Positions 1-5,965 of a stretch of 25,004 nucleotides of DNA are shown here, piece after piece. The DNA lies in IMG/VR virus record IMGVR_UViG_3300027754_000410, positions 1 through 25,004 of that record, one strand, 5' to 3'. The notes beneath the pieces were generated by a model. That model ran no database searches and was not told where the DNA came from. It saw only the letters and a list, made by a program, of their open reading frames with translations. Position numbers and translations under genes: made by a program. Position 1 is the first letter of the stretch. Each line of letters opens with the position of its first letter. This stretch comes from a virus.

Positions 1-61
1 TCCCCGCGAGGGACCCCCAGGGGGGGGGGGATGCGACGCCCGGAGGGTATGCGTAACCCAT

Positions 62-129
62 TCACATTTTTGGGTCAAAATTCTCACCCCCAATTTCCCA
101 CACTCCCCCTCACATTTTTGGGCCAAAAT
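62..129. repeat. Two copies of a 20-bp near-palindromic repeat
   Basis: The 20-base unit beginning TCACATTTTTGGG occurs at 62-81 and 110-129 with one difference (T versus C at unit position 14). Its core in the second copy, TTTTGG-G-CCAAAA, is a perfect inverted repeat around one central base; the first copy has one mismatch. Start-to-start spacing is 48 bp. Paired dyads like this usually bind a dimeric protein, but no binding protein can be named. Confidence 0.6.
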
Positions 130-136
130 AGTCACT

Positions 137-173
137 CCCAGCTCACCCCCACCCCACCCCCAGCTCACCCCCA
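137..173. repeat. C-rich direct repeats with G-quadruplex motif on minus strand
   Basis: The 15-mer CCCAGCTCACCCCCA is repeated exactly at 137-151 and 159-173, and its 10-base core CTCACCCCCA also occurs at 83-92. C-tracts at 146-150, 152-155, 157-161 and 168-172 give the minus strand four G-tracts of 4-5 with loops of 6, 1 and 1 bases, which fits the standard G-quadruplex rule. Function is not known from sequence. Confidence 0.6.
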
Positions 174-290
174 TTCCCCTCTCTCCACCTACGACGCACA
201 CCTGGTTAATAGAGGTACCCAGAGGTTGCGCAAAGGTGTCCATAGGGTGGCTGGCTGTTGGTCTTTAGGTGCCGGCGTCAGCCGTCCAAA

Positions 291-310
291 ACCCATAGGG
301 GACTATGGGT
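291..310. repeat. 8-bp stem hairpin built from inverted CCATAG units
   Basis: ACCCATAG at 291-298 and CTATGGGT at 303-310 are exact reverse complements around the loop GGGA, which fits the GNRA tetraloop pattern if transcribed. It is the only place where the CCATAG unit of the downstream array is seen inverted. An overlapping palindrome GGGTACCC follows at 307-314. Confidence 0.6.
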
Positions 311-348
311 ACCCATGGATTCTTATTCTTATACACATAAGACCTAAT

Positions 349-491
349 CCATAGTATCCATAGGTATCCATAGTCTAACTAGATGGTTGTATCACCATAG
401 GTAACCATAGGGTCCTGTACCGCTCTCCTTCGGAGAGCTATTGACCATAGGTGACTATAGGTATCCATAGGGCAACTATAGGTAACCATAG
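349..491 (+). repeat. Phased CCATAG short-repeat array
   Basis: The unit approximates GTAWCCATAG. CCATAG hexamers start at 349, 358, 368, 395, 405, 445, 465 and 486, with the variant CTATAG at 455 and 476. Within clusters the spacing is 9-11 bp, about one helical turn, so sites would lie on one DNA face. In the last cluster CCATAG and the palindromic CTATAG alternate strictly. Isolated copies lie at 240 and 293. T7 has arrays of the heptamer CCTAAAG next to its terminal repeats; this array resembles those and lies just upstream of the small terminase gene. A role in packaging or end formation is inferred; replication iterons or operator sites are alternatives. Confidence 0.7.
422..438. other. 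Perfect 7-bp hairpin inside the repeat array
   Basis: GCTCTCC (422-428) and GGAGAGC (432-438) pair perfectly around TTC. It sits between the second and third clusters of the CCATAG array. There is no T-run after it, so it is a poor intrinsic terminator; it may be a structural or processing signal. Confidence 0.5.
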
Positions 492-516
492 GGGGGGTGG
501 TTATTCCCCCTTCTTT
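491..516 (+). terminator. Possible intrinsic terminator
   Basis: Five G (493-497, within a run of seven) can pair with five C (506-510) across an 8-base loop, followed by TTCTTT. The layout fits a rho-independent terminator on the plus strand that would stop upstream transcripts before the terminase genes. The U-tract is short and interrupted, so this is tentative. Confidence 0.35.
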
Positions 517-615
517 AGCTACACACACATATGTACTACTGCTCCCTGTCGTCAGCCCCATGGGGGCCCATGGCGGCCTTAGCCTGCCTGCACCTGCTTC
601 TGCGTCCCCCCCCCC

Positions 616-849
616 ATGGCCGACACCTCTCGGGTCCTTTCCGACCTTCATGCCGACCTGGCCTACCACCTGAAATCCAAGCTGGACGATGGCTCCATCA
701 GCACCGCTGAGCTCAACATCTTGCGCCAGTTCCTCAAGGACAACGGCATCTCGGCCCAACCCGTCGCTGGCACCGGTTTTGGGGACCTGGTGGCTTCTTT
801 GCCGGATATGGATAAGATTGTGCAGATGCCACGGCGGAAGGCCGCCTAA
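616..849 (+). CDS. terS: Terminase small subunit (T7 gp18-type DNA packaging protein A)
   Basis: This 77-residue protein is probably the small terminase subunit, which recognises phage DNA and delivers it to the large subunit at the portal. The phrase around residues 35-45 (NILRQFLKDNGIS) matches what I know of the T7 gp18 / DNA_Packaging_2 family, where an 'LRQFLKDN' helix is characteristic. It is shorter than T7 gp18 (89 aa) but within range for related podoviruses. The ATG lies directly after ten C residues with no Shine-Dalgarno sequence, so translation initiation must be unusual or leaderless-like. It opens the plus-strand arm, 6 bases upstream of the next gene, but is separated from the large terminase by four structural-type genes. 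Family assignment is from motif memory and rests mainly on one short helix. Confidence 0.75.
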   Translation: MADTSRVLSDLHADLAYHLKSKLDDGSISTAELNILRQFLKDNGISAQPVAGTGFGDLVASLPDMDKIVQMPRRKAA

Positions 850-855
850 CCCCCC

Positions 856-1269
856 ATGCCCGACCCCGCTGACATCCCGTCTGGGTTCTTCATCTCCACC
901 GACACCAACAACCGGATTGCTGCTGCCTCAGCCATCGGCTTTGGCCCCGGCAGCTACGGCACGGTCACCCAGCTCACTAGCAAGACCACGACCGTCGTCG
1001 TCAACGCCAAAGCCGGCGTGGTGACCATGCACAACGCTTCGTTGGCGTCTGGCACCAGCGTCAATTTCACGATGACCAACAGCGCCATCAGCGCCACTGA
1101 CGTCGTTTTTGCAAATTGCGGCGTTGGTGGCACAGCTGGTTCGTACCAGCTCAACATCCTTTCCGTAGGCGCTGGCACTGCAATTTTTCGGGTGAGCAAC
1201 ATCACTGGTGGTGCGCTGGCTGAAGCAGTCGCCATCAACTTTGCCGTCATCGACACCTACGCCGCCTGA
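856..1269 (+). CDS. Small beta-rich phage structural protein (decoration/fibre-type)
   Basis: The 137-residue product has no charged core and is rich in Gly, Thr, Ser, Val and Ala, as expected of a beta-sandwich virion protein. The sequence from about residue 28 (GFGPGSYGTVTQLTSK) through 'VTMHNASL', 'TMTNSAISATDVV' and a C-terminal 'ALAEAVAINFAVI' resembles a small domain I know from many tailed-phage proteins, often at the ends of fibre or decoration proteins. No catalytic residues are visible. It begins 6 bases after the small terminase gene and is followed 6 bases later by another small structural-type gene, so all are likely co-transcribed. The exact virion location cannot be told from sequence; a head decoration or fibre accessory role is inferred. 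Confidence 0.6.
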   Translation: MPDPADIPSGFFISTDTNNRIAAASAIGFGPGSYGTVTQLTSKTTTVVVNAKAGVVTMHNASLASGTSVNFTMTNSAISATDVVFANCGVGGTAGSYQLNILSVGAGTAIFRVSNITGGALAEAVAINFAVIDTYAA

Positions 1270-1275
1270 TCTCCC

Positions 1276-1605
1276 GTGAGCACCCCCCTTGTTTCGACGT
1301 TGGGCACACTGACCGCTGCTGGTGTCACCGACTACGCCAGCAGCTCCAGGTCCGACAACGCCGCGTTCCAGGTCACCGTGGCCACCATCGGCACCAACGT
1401 CGTCATCCGGCTTGAAGGATCCCTGGACGCCACCAGCTGGTTCAATTTGGACTCCAATAACGTCGACACCACCATCACGGCCAACGGCACCACCGGGTAC
1501 ACCATGATGCAAGCGCCGGTCATGTTTGTGCGTGGCAGGTTGGTGTCGCTCTCGGGGGGCACCCCTAGCGTCGTGTTCAAGGTCGCCATTTCACGTCAAG
1601 GCTGA
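1276..1605 (+). CDS. Small beta-rich phage structural protein
   Basis: This 109-residue protein starts with GTG, since no ATG fits and the preceding gene ends 6 bases upstream. Residues from about 30 to the end (AAFQVTVATIGTNVVIRLEGSLDATSWFNLD, then a conserved-looking VRGRLVSLSGGTPSVVFKVAI) resemble a recurrent phage module made of alternating beta strands and often found in capsid-decoration or baseplate accessory proteins. There is no signal peptide, membrane segment or enzyme motif. It lies between another small structural protein and a large lectin-like fibre protein, in one tight operon. I recognise the type of protein but cannot name a specific homologue; a structural role is the most that can be claimed. 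Confidence 0.55.
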   Translation: MSTPLVSTLGTLTAAGVTDYASSSRSDNAAFQVTVATIGTNVVIRLEGSLDATSWFNLDSNNVDTTITANGTTGYTMMQAPVMFVRGRLVSLSGGTPSVVFKVAISRQG

Positions 1606-1608
1606 ACC

Positions 1609-2898
1609 ATGCAGATCCTGGGTCCGAAGCGCCTTAACAGAGCTCTGGAGCGCAACCTGGCGGACAAAGGCGGGGCCACTGACTTGTTCAGCTCCGCCCC
1701 CCTAGACCTGCGCTTTGCCCTGCAGAAGACCCTAGACTCCAGGATCACCTTCACCCGCGCCAGCACCGGCACTTACGTCGGGGCCGATGGTTTGGTTAAG
1801 ACAGCCACCACCAACGAGGCACGCTTCGACCACAACCCGACCACGGGTGAAAGCCTTGGGTTGTTGGTGGAGGAGGCTAGGACGAACCTGGCGCTACAAA
1901 GCAATCAATTCAATACAACTTGGACTAATGCCGATACTAGCGAAACTTCAGCCGCAGGCATTGCGCCTGATGGAACCAATACTGCGTGGGAACTTAAAGA
2001 TTCACTCGATATTACCCCAACAATACACGGTTTACTTCAAACAGTTAGTTTTGTTTCAGGAACTTCATATACATTTACTTGTTGGATGAAAGCAGGCACT
2101 CTTACGCAAGGTGGCTTTGCTTTTCCTGCGGCAGCATTTACAACTGGACTTTCTTGCAGAGTAGATCTTTCAACAGGTAGTATAATAGCTTCGTCATCAG
2201 GTCTTTCTACATCAACAACAGTATACGCAAATGGATGGGTTCGAGTAATATCAGTTGCTACAGCTACGGCAAGTGTAGCAAGTAGCATTACTATCCGAAT
2301 CCTAAACAATGCAAACAGTTACATCGGCACTGGTACTGGCACCATTTTAATTTGGGGCGCCCAACTCGAAGCCGGAGCCTTCGCCACCTCTTACATCCCC
2401 ACCACGACCGCAACCGTCACTCGCGCTGCTGATGTGGCGAGTATTACGGGGACAAACTTTAGCTCCTGGTACAACCAGACGGAGGGGACTGTGTTTGGTC
2501 AATTTTTGCGAACTGCTTCAACAAACACTCAGCAAGGGCGTGTTTTTAGTTTTAACGATGGAACTAATACTAATCTACTTGAAATTTATCAAACAGCTGG
2601 TTCCAACCCTTCTGCTCAAATAACTGCAACAACATCGCAAGCAATTTGGACGCCTTCAGGCTTCACCGTTGGCACAAGTATCAAAGAGGTTCTTGGTTAT
2701 CAGTTAAATAATTCAAACGCATCTTTTAACGGAAGTGCTGAAACTTTAGACACGGTTTGTAATATGCCCACCCTAACTCAAGCAAGAATAGGAGATCGCC
2801 AAGATGGAGTGCGAGCTCTTAACGGCACTATCCAACGCCTTACCTACTGGCCCGTCCGCCTTGCCAACCCCACTCTCCAAGCCATCACGCAACCATGA
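1609..2898 (+). CDS. Lectin-like tail fibre / receptor-binding protein
   Basis: The 429-residue protein begins with an approximately 45-residue N-terminal segment (a possible virion anchor), followed by the phage motif 'RITFTRASTGTYV...GLLVEEARTNL' at about 46-96. Around 97-275 there is a carbohydrate-binding-like beta domain ending in 'QLEAGAFATSYIPTTTATVTRAAD', and about 280-429 looks like a concanavalin A/LamG-type fold ('NFSSWYNQTEGTVFGQF' to 'RLTYWPVRL'). These elements are typical of phage proteins binding cell-surface glycans. The gene body from about 1900 to 2330 and 2490 to 2800 is strikingly AT-rich, while both ends match the GC-rich neighbours, suggesting an acquired binding module. 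Its stop overlaps the next start by four bases. A decoration lectin on the capsid is an alternative to a tail location. Confidence 0.65.
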   Translation: MQILGPKRLNRALERNLADKGGATDLFSSAPLDLRFALQKTLDSRITFTRASTGTYVGADGLVKTATTNEARFDHNPTTGESLGLLVEEARTNLALQSNQFNTTWTNADTSETSAAGIAPDGTNTAWELKDSLDITPTIHGLLQTVSFVSGTSYTFTCWMKAGTLTQGGFAFPAAAFTTGLSCRVDLSTGSIIASSSGLSTSTTVYANGWVRVISVATATASVASSITIRILNNANSYIGTGTGTILIWGAQLEAGAFATSYIPTTTATVTRAADVASITGTNFSSWYNQTEGTVFGQFLRTASTNTQQGRVFSFNDGTNTNLLEIYQTAGSNPSAQITATTSQAIWTPSGFTVGTSIKEVLGYQLNNSNASFNGSAETLDTVCNMPTLTQARIGDRQDGVRALNGTIQRLTYWPVRLANPTLQAITQP

Positions 2899-3125
2899 CG
2901 CAGTTCCTACGATTCCCCGACGCTGACACCTGGACCGCTGCTGCGTCCGAGGCTGGGTTTATCAGCGACGGTGCCCTGGTTGCCTACACGCATGACCGTG
3001 CAATCGACGTGGTTGGTGAGATCGCTGGCATGGCTGGGTTCCATGTGAACTTCATCGGTGAGCTGCCGACCGGGTGGAGCGAGTTTGTGGTGACCCCAGT
3101 TTCGCCGTATCGGGTGTTTGCGTGA
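2895..3125 (+). CDS. Small phage protein, fibre-associated type
   Basis: The 76-residue product ends in '...GWSEFVVTPVSPYRVFA', a C-terminal pattern (FVVTP-x-x-P-x-R-V-[FW]-A) that I know from small hypothetical proteins encoded just after phage fibre genes. It has no transmembrane helix or enzyme motif. The start ATG overlaps the preceding fibre gene by four bases and its stop overlaps the GTG start of the large terminase, so translation is probably coupled on both sides. A fibre accessory or assembly role is inferred purely from position. Confidence 0.55.
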   Translation: MTQFLRFPDADTWTAAASEAGFISDGALVAYTHDRAIDVVGEIAGMAGFHVNFIGELPTGWSEFVVTPVSPYRVFA

Positions 3126-4846
3126 CCACTGGCTGGGTCCAGCTGCCGGAGCCCCTGGCGTCTGACTTCCGGTACTTCTTGGTCATCGTCTGGCGACACC
3201 TGAACCTGCCAGACCCCACTCCAATCCAACTCGACATTGCTGCGTACATGCAGCACGGGTCCAAGCGCAGGATTGTCGAGGCGTTTCGGGGCGTTGGCAA
3301 ATCCTGGATGGCCGCGGCCTATGTGCTGTGGTTGCTTCGGGGGAACCCCCAGCTCAAGATCATGGTCGTGTCAGCCTCCAAGACCCGGGCCGACGACTTC
3401 ACCATGTTCTGCTTGCGGTTGATCCGTGAGATCCCGATGCTTCAGTGCTTGGAGCCGGACCGGGATGAACAACGGTCGTCCGTGAACCGGTTCGACGTCA
3501 GGCCCGCCATCCCAGATCAGAGCCCATCGGTCAAAGCCGTGGGGATCTTTGGGCAGTTGACGGGGTCCCGGGCCGACTTGATCCTTCCAGACGACGTCGA
3601 AACCCCCACCACCGCCTGGTCCGTTGGGATGCGGGAGAAACTGCTGGCAGCCGTCGGTGAGTTCAACGCGATCCTGAAGCCTGGCGGCGAGATCATGTTT
3701 CTCGGGACCCCTCAGACCGAGGAGTCCGTCTACAACAAGTTGGCCCAACGCGGGTATCAGGTGTGCATTTGGCCCGCCCGGTACCCCGAAAAACCAGCCC
3801 GGTACAACGACTGCTTGGCCCCAGTCATCATGGATGGTTGCCCGGAGTTCACGGGCCAGCCCACGGACCCAGGTCGGTTCAACGAGATGGACCTGCTCGA
3901 ACGCGAGACGTCGTACGGCCGGTCGGCGTTTGCGTTGCAATTCCAGCTGGACACCAGCCTGAGCGATTCCGAACGGTTCCCCCTGAAGTTGGCGGACCTG
4001 ATGGTGCTTGAGGTGTCCGACCACGGGCCCGAGAAGGTCGTGTGGAGCTCTGGCGCCGAGTACCGCATCAGCGACCTGCCGACCGTCGGGTTTAGCGGGG
4101 ACTACTACTACCGGCCGGCGTACATCCACGGCACTTGGTTGCCGTTTGACGGCTGCGTCATGTTCATTGACCCGTCTGGCCGCGGCCTGGACGAAACGGC
4201 GTACGCGATCGTCGCCCATTTGAACGGCAATTTGTTTTTGCTGGAGTCCGGTGCGTTCCGTGAAGGCTACACAGAACCCGTTCTGCAGGGCCTAGCAGCC
4301 GCTGCAAAGCGCCAGAAGGTCAACCTGATACTCCTGGAGGACCAGTTTGGCCAAGGCATGCTGGAGAGCCTCCTGAAGCCGTACCTGCAGGTGCAGCATC
4401 CGTGCAGCATCGAGACCGTCAGGTCAAACGTGCAGAAAGAACGGCGGATCATTGCGGCCCTGGAGCCTGTGCTGAACCAGCACCGCCTGATCGTGAGCCG
4501 ATCCGTGATCGAGGGAGACGCCAAGGGCCGTGACGATGAAGCAATCGAGAAACGCCTGGCGTACCAGCTGTTCCACCAGCTCACCCACCTCACCGTCGAC
4601 CGCGGGTGCCTGGCCCACGACGACCGTCTCGACGCTTTGGCCGGCGCCGTTCAATACTGGAACGAGTCATTGGCGATCGATGAAGACCGAGCGATCAAGG
4701 AACGGCAGTCAGAGCTCTGGGACCTTGAGCTTCAGGCGTACATGGGAGACCTTGAAGGGGCTCTTGACCGAAACCTTCTTGGGGGCAGCATTACGGATCT
4801 TGCTGCGGCACCGGCGGCCGGCGGCTGGATACGGACTCGTCGCTAA
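3122..4846 (+). CDS. terL: Terminase large subunit (T7 gp19-type)
   Basis: This is the packaging motor: an ATPase that pumps DNA into the prohead and a nuclease that cuts the concatemer. Starting at GTG 3122 (574 aa) the start overlaps the previous stop as GTGA; an ATG at 3074 in the same frame would give 590 aa but overlaps the upstream gene by 52 bases. Walker A is R-G-V-G-K-S at residues 56-61 (Lys60). Walker B is LILPDDVE with Asp157, Asp158 and Glu160. The RNase H-like nuclease has Asp350 (FIDPSGRG), Glu406/Asp407 (LLEDQFGQG) and Asp501/Asp504 (HDDRLDAL). T7 gp19 is 586 aa, so length is normal. All key residues are present. Confidence 0.95.
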   Translation: MTTGWVQLPEPLASDFRYFLVIVWRHLNLPDPTPIQLDIAAYMQHGSKRRIVEAFRGVGKSWMAAAYVLWLLRGNPQLKIMVVSASKTRADDFTMFCLRLIREIPMLQCLEPDRDEQRSSVNRFDVRPAIPDQSPSVKAVGIFGQLTGSRADLILPDDVETPTTAWSVGMREKLLAAVGEFNAILKPGGEIMFLGTPQTEESVYNKLAQRGYQVCIWPARYPEKPARYNDCLAPVIMDGCPEFTGQPTDPGRFNEMDLLERETSYGRSAFALQFQLDTSLSDSERFPLKLADLMVLEVSDHGPEKVVWSSGAEYRISDLPTVGFSGDYYYRPAYIHGTWLPFDGCVMFIDPSGRGLDETAYAIVAHLNGNLFLLESGAFREGYTEPVLQGLAAAAKRQKVNLILLEDQFGQGMLESLLKPYLQVQHPCSIETVRSNVQKERRIIAALEPVLNQHRLIVSRSVIEGDAKGRDDEAIEKRLAYQLFHQLTHLTVDRGCLAHDDRLDALAGAVQYWNESLAIDEDRAIKERQSELWDLELQAYMGDLEGALDRNLLGGSITDLAAAPAAGGWIRTRR

Positions 4847-5078
4847 AAAACCAGTCGTCAAGGCCTGGGTCATTCGGCTCCCAAGCGAGTTTGTGCTATA
4901 CAAAGGGGCCAAAGCCCAGTGCTCGTTTCAAACCGTCGTGATGGCCACCACGGCCCAGATGGCTTGGGAAGCTGCGCTTTCGTCCGACGTCTGGGAGCAA
5001 ATGCCTTGGGACATCGATAGGGTTCAAGTGTTTCCCAAAACCCCTGTGACCGCAGATGGCCACCATTCGCCTCGCTGA
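4800..5078 (+). CDS. Small protein overlapping the terminase end; start uncertain
   Basis: Downstream of the terminase stop (4844-4846) the +1 frame encodes about 77 protein-like residues (KAWVIRLPSEFVLYKGAKAQ... to ...WDIDRVQVFPKTP), resembling short phage proteins of unknown function. Coding character appears to begin near 4848, before the first in-frame GTG (4893). The nearest upstream standard start is TTG at 4800, used here (92 aa); GTG 4893 would give 61 aa. Far-upstream ATGs at 4680 and 4530 would lie inside the terminase gene and read as its shadow. Its end overlaps the M15 peptidase start by 23 bases, as expected in this compact operon. A terminase-ORF frameshift fusion is another possibility. 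Function unknown. Confidence 0.45.
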   Translation: MLRHRRPAAGYGLVAKKPVVKAWVIRLPSEFVLYKGAKAQCSFQTVVMATTAQMAWEAALSSDVWEQMPWDIDRVQVFPKTPVTADGHHSPR

Positions 5079-5625
5079 CGCCGCCAAGCACGATGAAGGT
5101 CTGTCGCATCAGCTGGCAGCTTGGAACGCGCTGCAGGAGACGCTGACCCCCAAGCAGCTGGATGACTTTGCAACCCTGTACCGGGCCGCCCCAGAGTCCA
5201 AGGCGGGCCTGTTCCAGCCCGGTTCCCCGTTCTCGTACAAGCTGACCCCTAACGTCACCTACGGGGAGTTCACGCAGCAGTCAGAAGCCCGCAGGTTTAC
5301 GGCGCAGCACCAGTGCGACACGGCCCTGCTGCTGGCCCAGTTTGTGCAAAAGGCCCGGGACCACTTTGGTGGCCCTGCGATTATTACCAGCGGCCACCGT
5401 CCACCCAGGATCAACGCTCAAGTCGGTGGTGCCAGCCAGTCCGAGCACCTTTACAACGCGCCTAACACCGGTGCCGTCGACTTCTACATCGATGGGGCCT
5501 CGGTTTACGCGCTGCAGGCTTGGGCCGACAAGGAGTGGCCGTATTCCTTGGGCTACGGGGCCGCCAAGGGCTTCATCCACGTTGGGATGCGCCCCGGGCG
5601 ACCCCGCATTCGCTGGGACTACTGA
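5056..5625 (+). CDS. M15-family D-Ala-D-Ala-type peptidase, probable endolysin
   Basis: The 189-residue protein matches the Peptidase_M15 (VanY/ D,D-carboxypeptidase-like) fold in its C-terminal half: 'ITSGHRPPRIN' (~113-123), 'SQSEHLYNA' with His131, 'GAVDF' with Asp142, and 'GFIHVGMR' with His175, the probable zinc ligands. The N-terminal ~70 residues are helical and the middle 'VTYGEFT' is typical of phage M15 enzymes. It would cut peptide crosslinks in host peptidoglycan at lysis. Between His131 and Asp142 there are ten residues, where many members have six, implying a short insertion in the metal-site loop. No signal peptide is seen, so a holin would be needed for release. It is the last plus-strand gene and its end overlaps the convergent gene by seven bases. 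Confidence 0.8.
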   Translation: MATIRLADAAKHDEGLSHQLAAWNALQETLTPKQLDDFATLYRAAPESKAGLFQPGSPFSYKLTPNVTYGEFTQQSEARRFTAQHQCDTALLLAQFVQKARDHFGGPAIITSGHRPPRINAQVGGASQSEHLYNAPNTGAVDFYIDGASVYALQAWADKEWPYSLGYGAAKGFIHVGMRPGRPRIRWDY

Positions 5626-5780
5626 CCGCGACGCTTGACGCCAGCTTGAGACAGCGCGATCGCCAGGGCCTGACGGGGATTCTTCACCACCGGGCCCCCT
5701 TTTCCGCTGTGCAAGCCACCGGACTTGTACTCGCGCATGACCTTGCCGATTTTTGCCTCGGCCTTGCTCTTGCCTTTCAT
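5619..5780 (-). CDS. DUF6496-type small basic protein
   Basis: The 53-residue protein is too short for usual ORF cut-offs but convincing: it contains 'KAEAKIGKVMREYKSGGLH', 'GKGGPVVKNPRQALAIALSQAG' and ends VKRRGQ. This matches the small phage family I know as DUF6496 (pattern IGKVM-x-E-[YF]-K-x-G-x-L-x-S-G... PV-K-x-x-x-QA-x-AIALS-x-AG). Function is unknown. The ATG (5780-5778) overlaps the TGA of the upstream gene as ATGA, supporting translational coupling. Its 3' end overlaps the M15 peptidase gene on the other strand by seven bases, making this the convergence point of the two arms. Confidence 0.8.
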   Translation of the reverse strand: MKGKSKAEAKIGKVMREYKSGGLHSGKGGPVVKNPRQALAIALSQAGVKRRGQ

Positions 5781-5965
5781 CGTTTTACGAGCGGGGTGAC
5801 GACGCCAGCCAGGATTTCAATGGCCCTGTACAGCTTCACGGCCATTCTGCTGTACTTGCCCAGTACCTCGTCGTCCTTGGGGGTGGGCGTCAGGTTCACA
5901 ATGGCCACTGCAGCGCCATGGATGGCAATGGCAACGGCAACGTACTCAGCGATGCGGGGAGTCAT
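5777..5965 (-). CDS. Small membrane protein, holin candidate
   Basis: From the ATG at 5965 the product has 62 residues: an N-terminal hydrophobic helix (about 5-21, 'AEYVAVAIAIHGAAVAIVNL'), then 'TPTPKDDEVLGKY', and a second amphipathic or hydrophobic stretch ('LYRAIEILAGVVTPL') with a KR end. A start at 6007 would give 76 aa but overlaps the upstream gene by 62 bases instead of 20. The 'NLTPTPKDDE...ILAG...TPL-KR' pattern recurs in small phage proteins of unknown function. Size, two hydrophobic stretches and position between lysis-type genes fit a holin, as T7 gene 17.5 follows the tail fibre gene. That role is inferred; no experimental family can be named. Confidence 0.6.
   Translation of the reverse strand: MTPRIAEYVAVAIAIHGAAVAIVNLTPTPKDDEVLGKYSRMAVKLYRAIEILAGVVTPLVKR

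Larger units (their letters stand above)
1..615. other. Gene-free control / putative packaging-end region
   Basis: No convincing protein is encoded here; the reading frame opening at 31 is low-complexity and repeats short phrases because the DNA itself is repetitive. The stretch contains a run of 11 G (20-30), two near-palindromic AT-flanked sites (62-129), a C-rich G-poor segment (82-190), repeated CCATAG units (240-491), hairpins and a terminator-like element, and ends in 10 C immediately before the start of the small terminase gene. In T7 short-repeat arrays flank the terminal repeats, so this may be the concatemer junction or genome end. That role is inference from layout; a replication origin or promoter region is also possible. 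Confidence 0.6.

Noticed and set aside
31-354. 107-aa plus-strand frame after the G11 tract
   Set aside because: Composition is low complexity and simply mirrors the DNA repeats; it ends inside the CCATAG array and resembles no protein family.
349-491. CRISPR-like array
   Set aside because: Units are only 6-10 bases with 0-5 base gaps; there are no spacers of CRISPR size and no cas genes.
379-759. 126-aa minus-strand frame across the array and small terminase gene
   Set aside because: It is antisense to the small terminase gene and to the repeats; no protein-like features.
3371-4219. 282-aa minus-strand frame inside the large terminase gene
   Set aside because: The sense strand carries all terminase motifs; high GC at third positions keeps the antisense frame open by chance.
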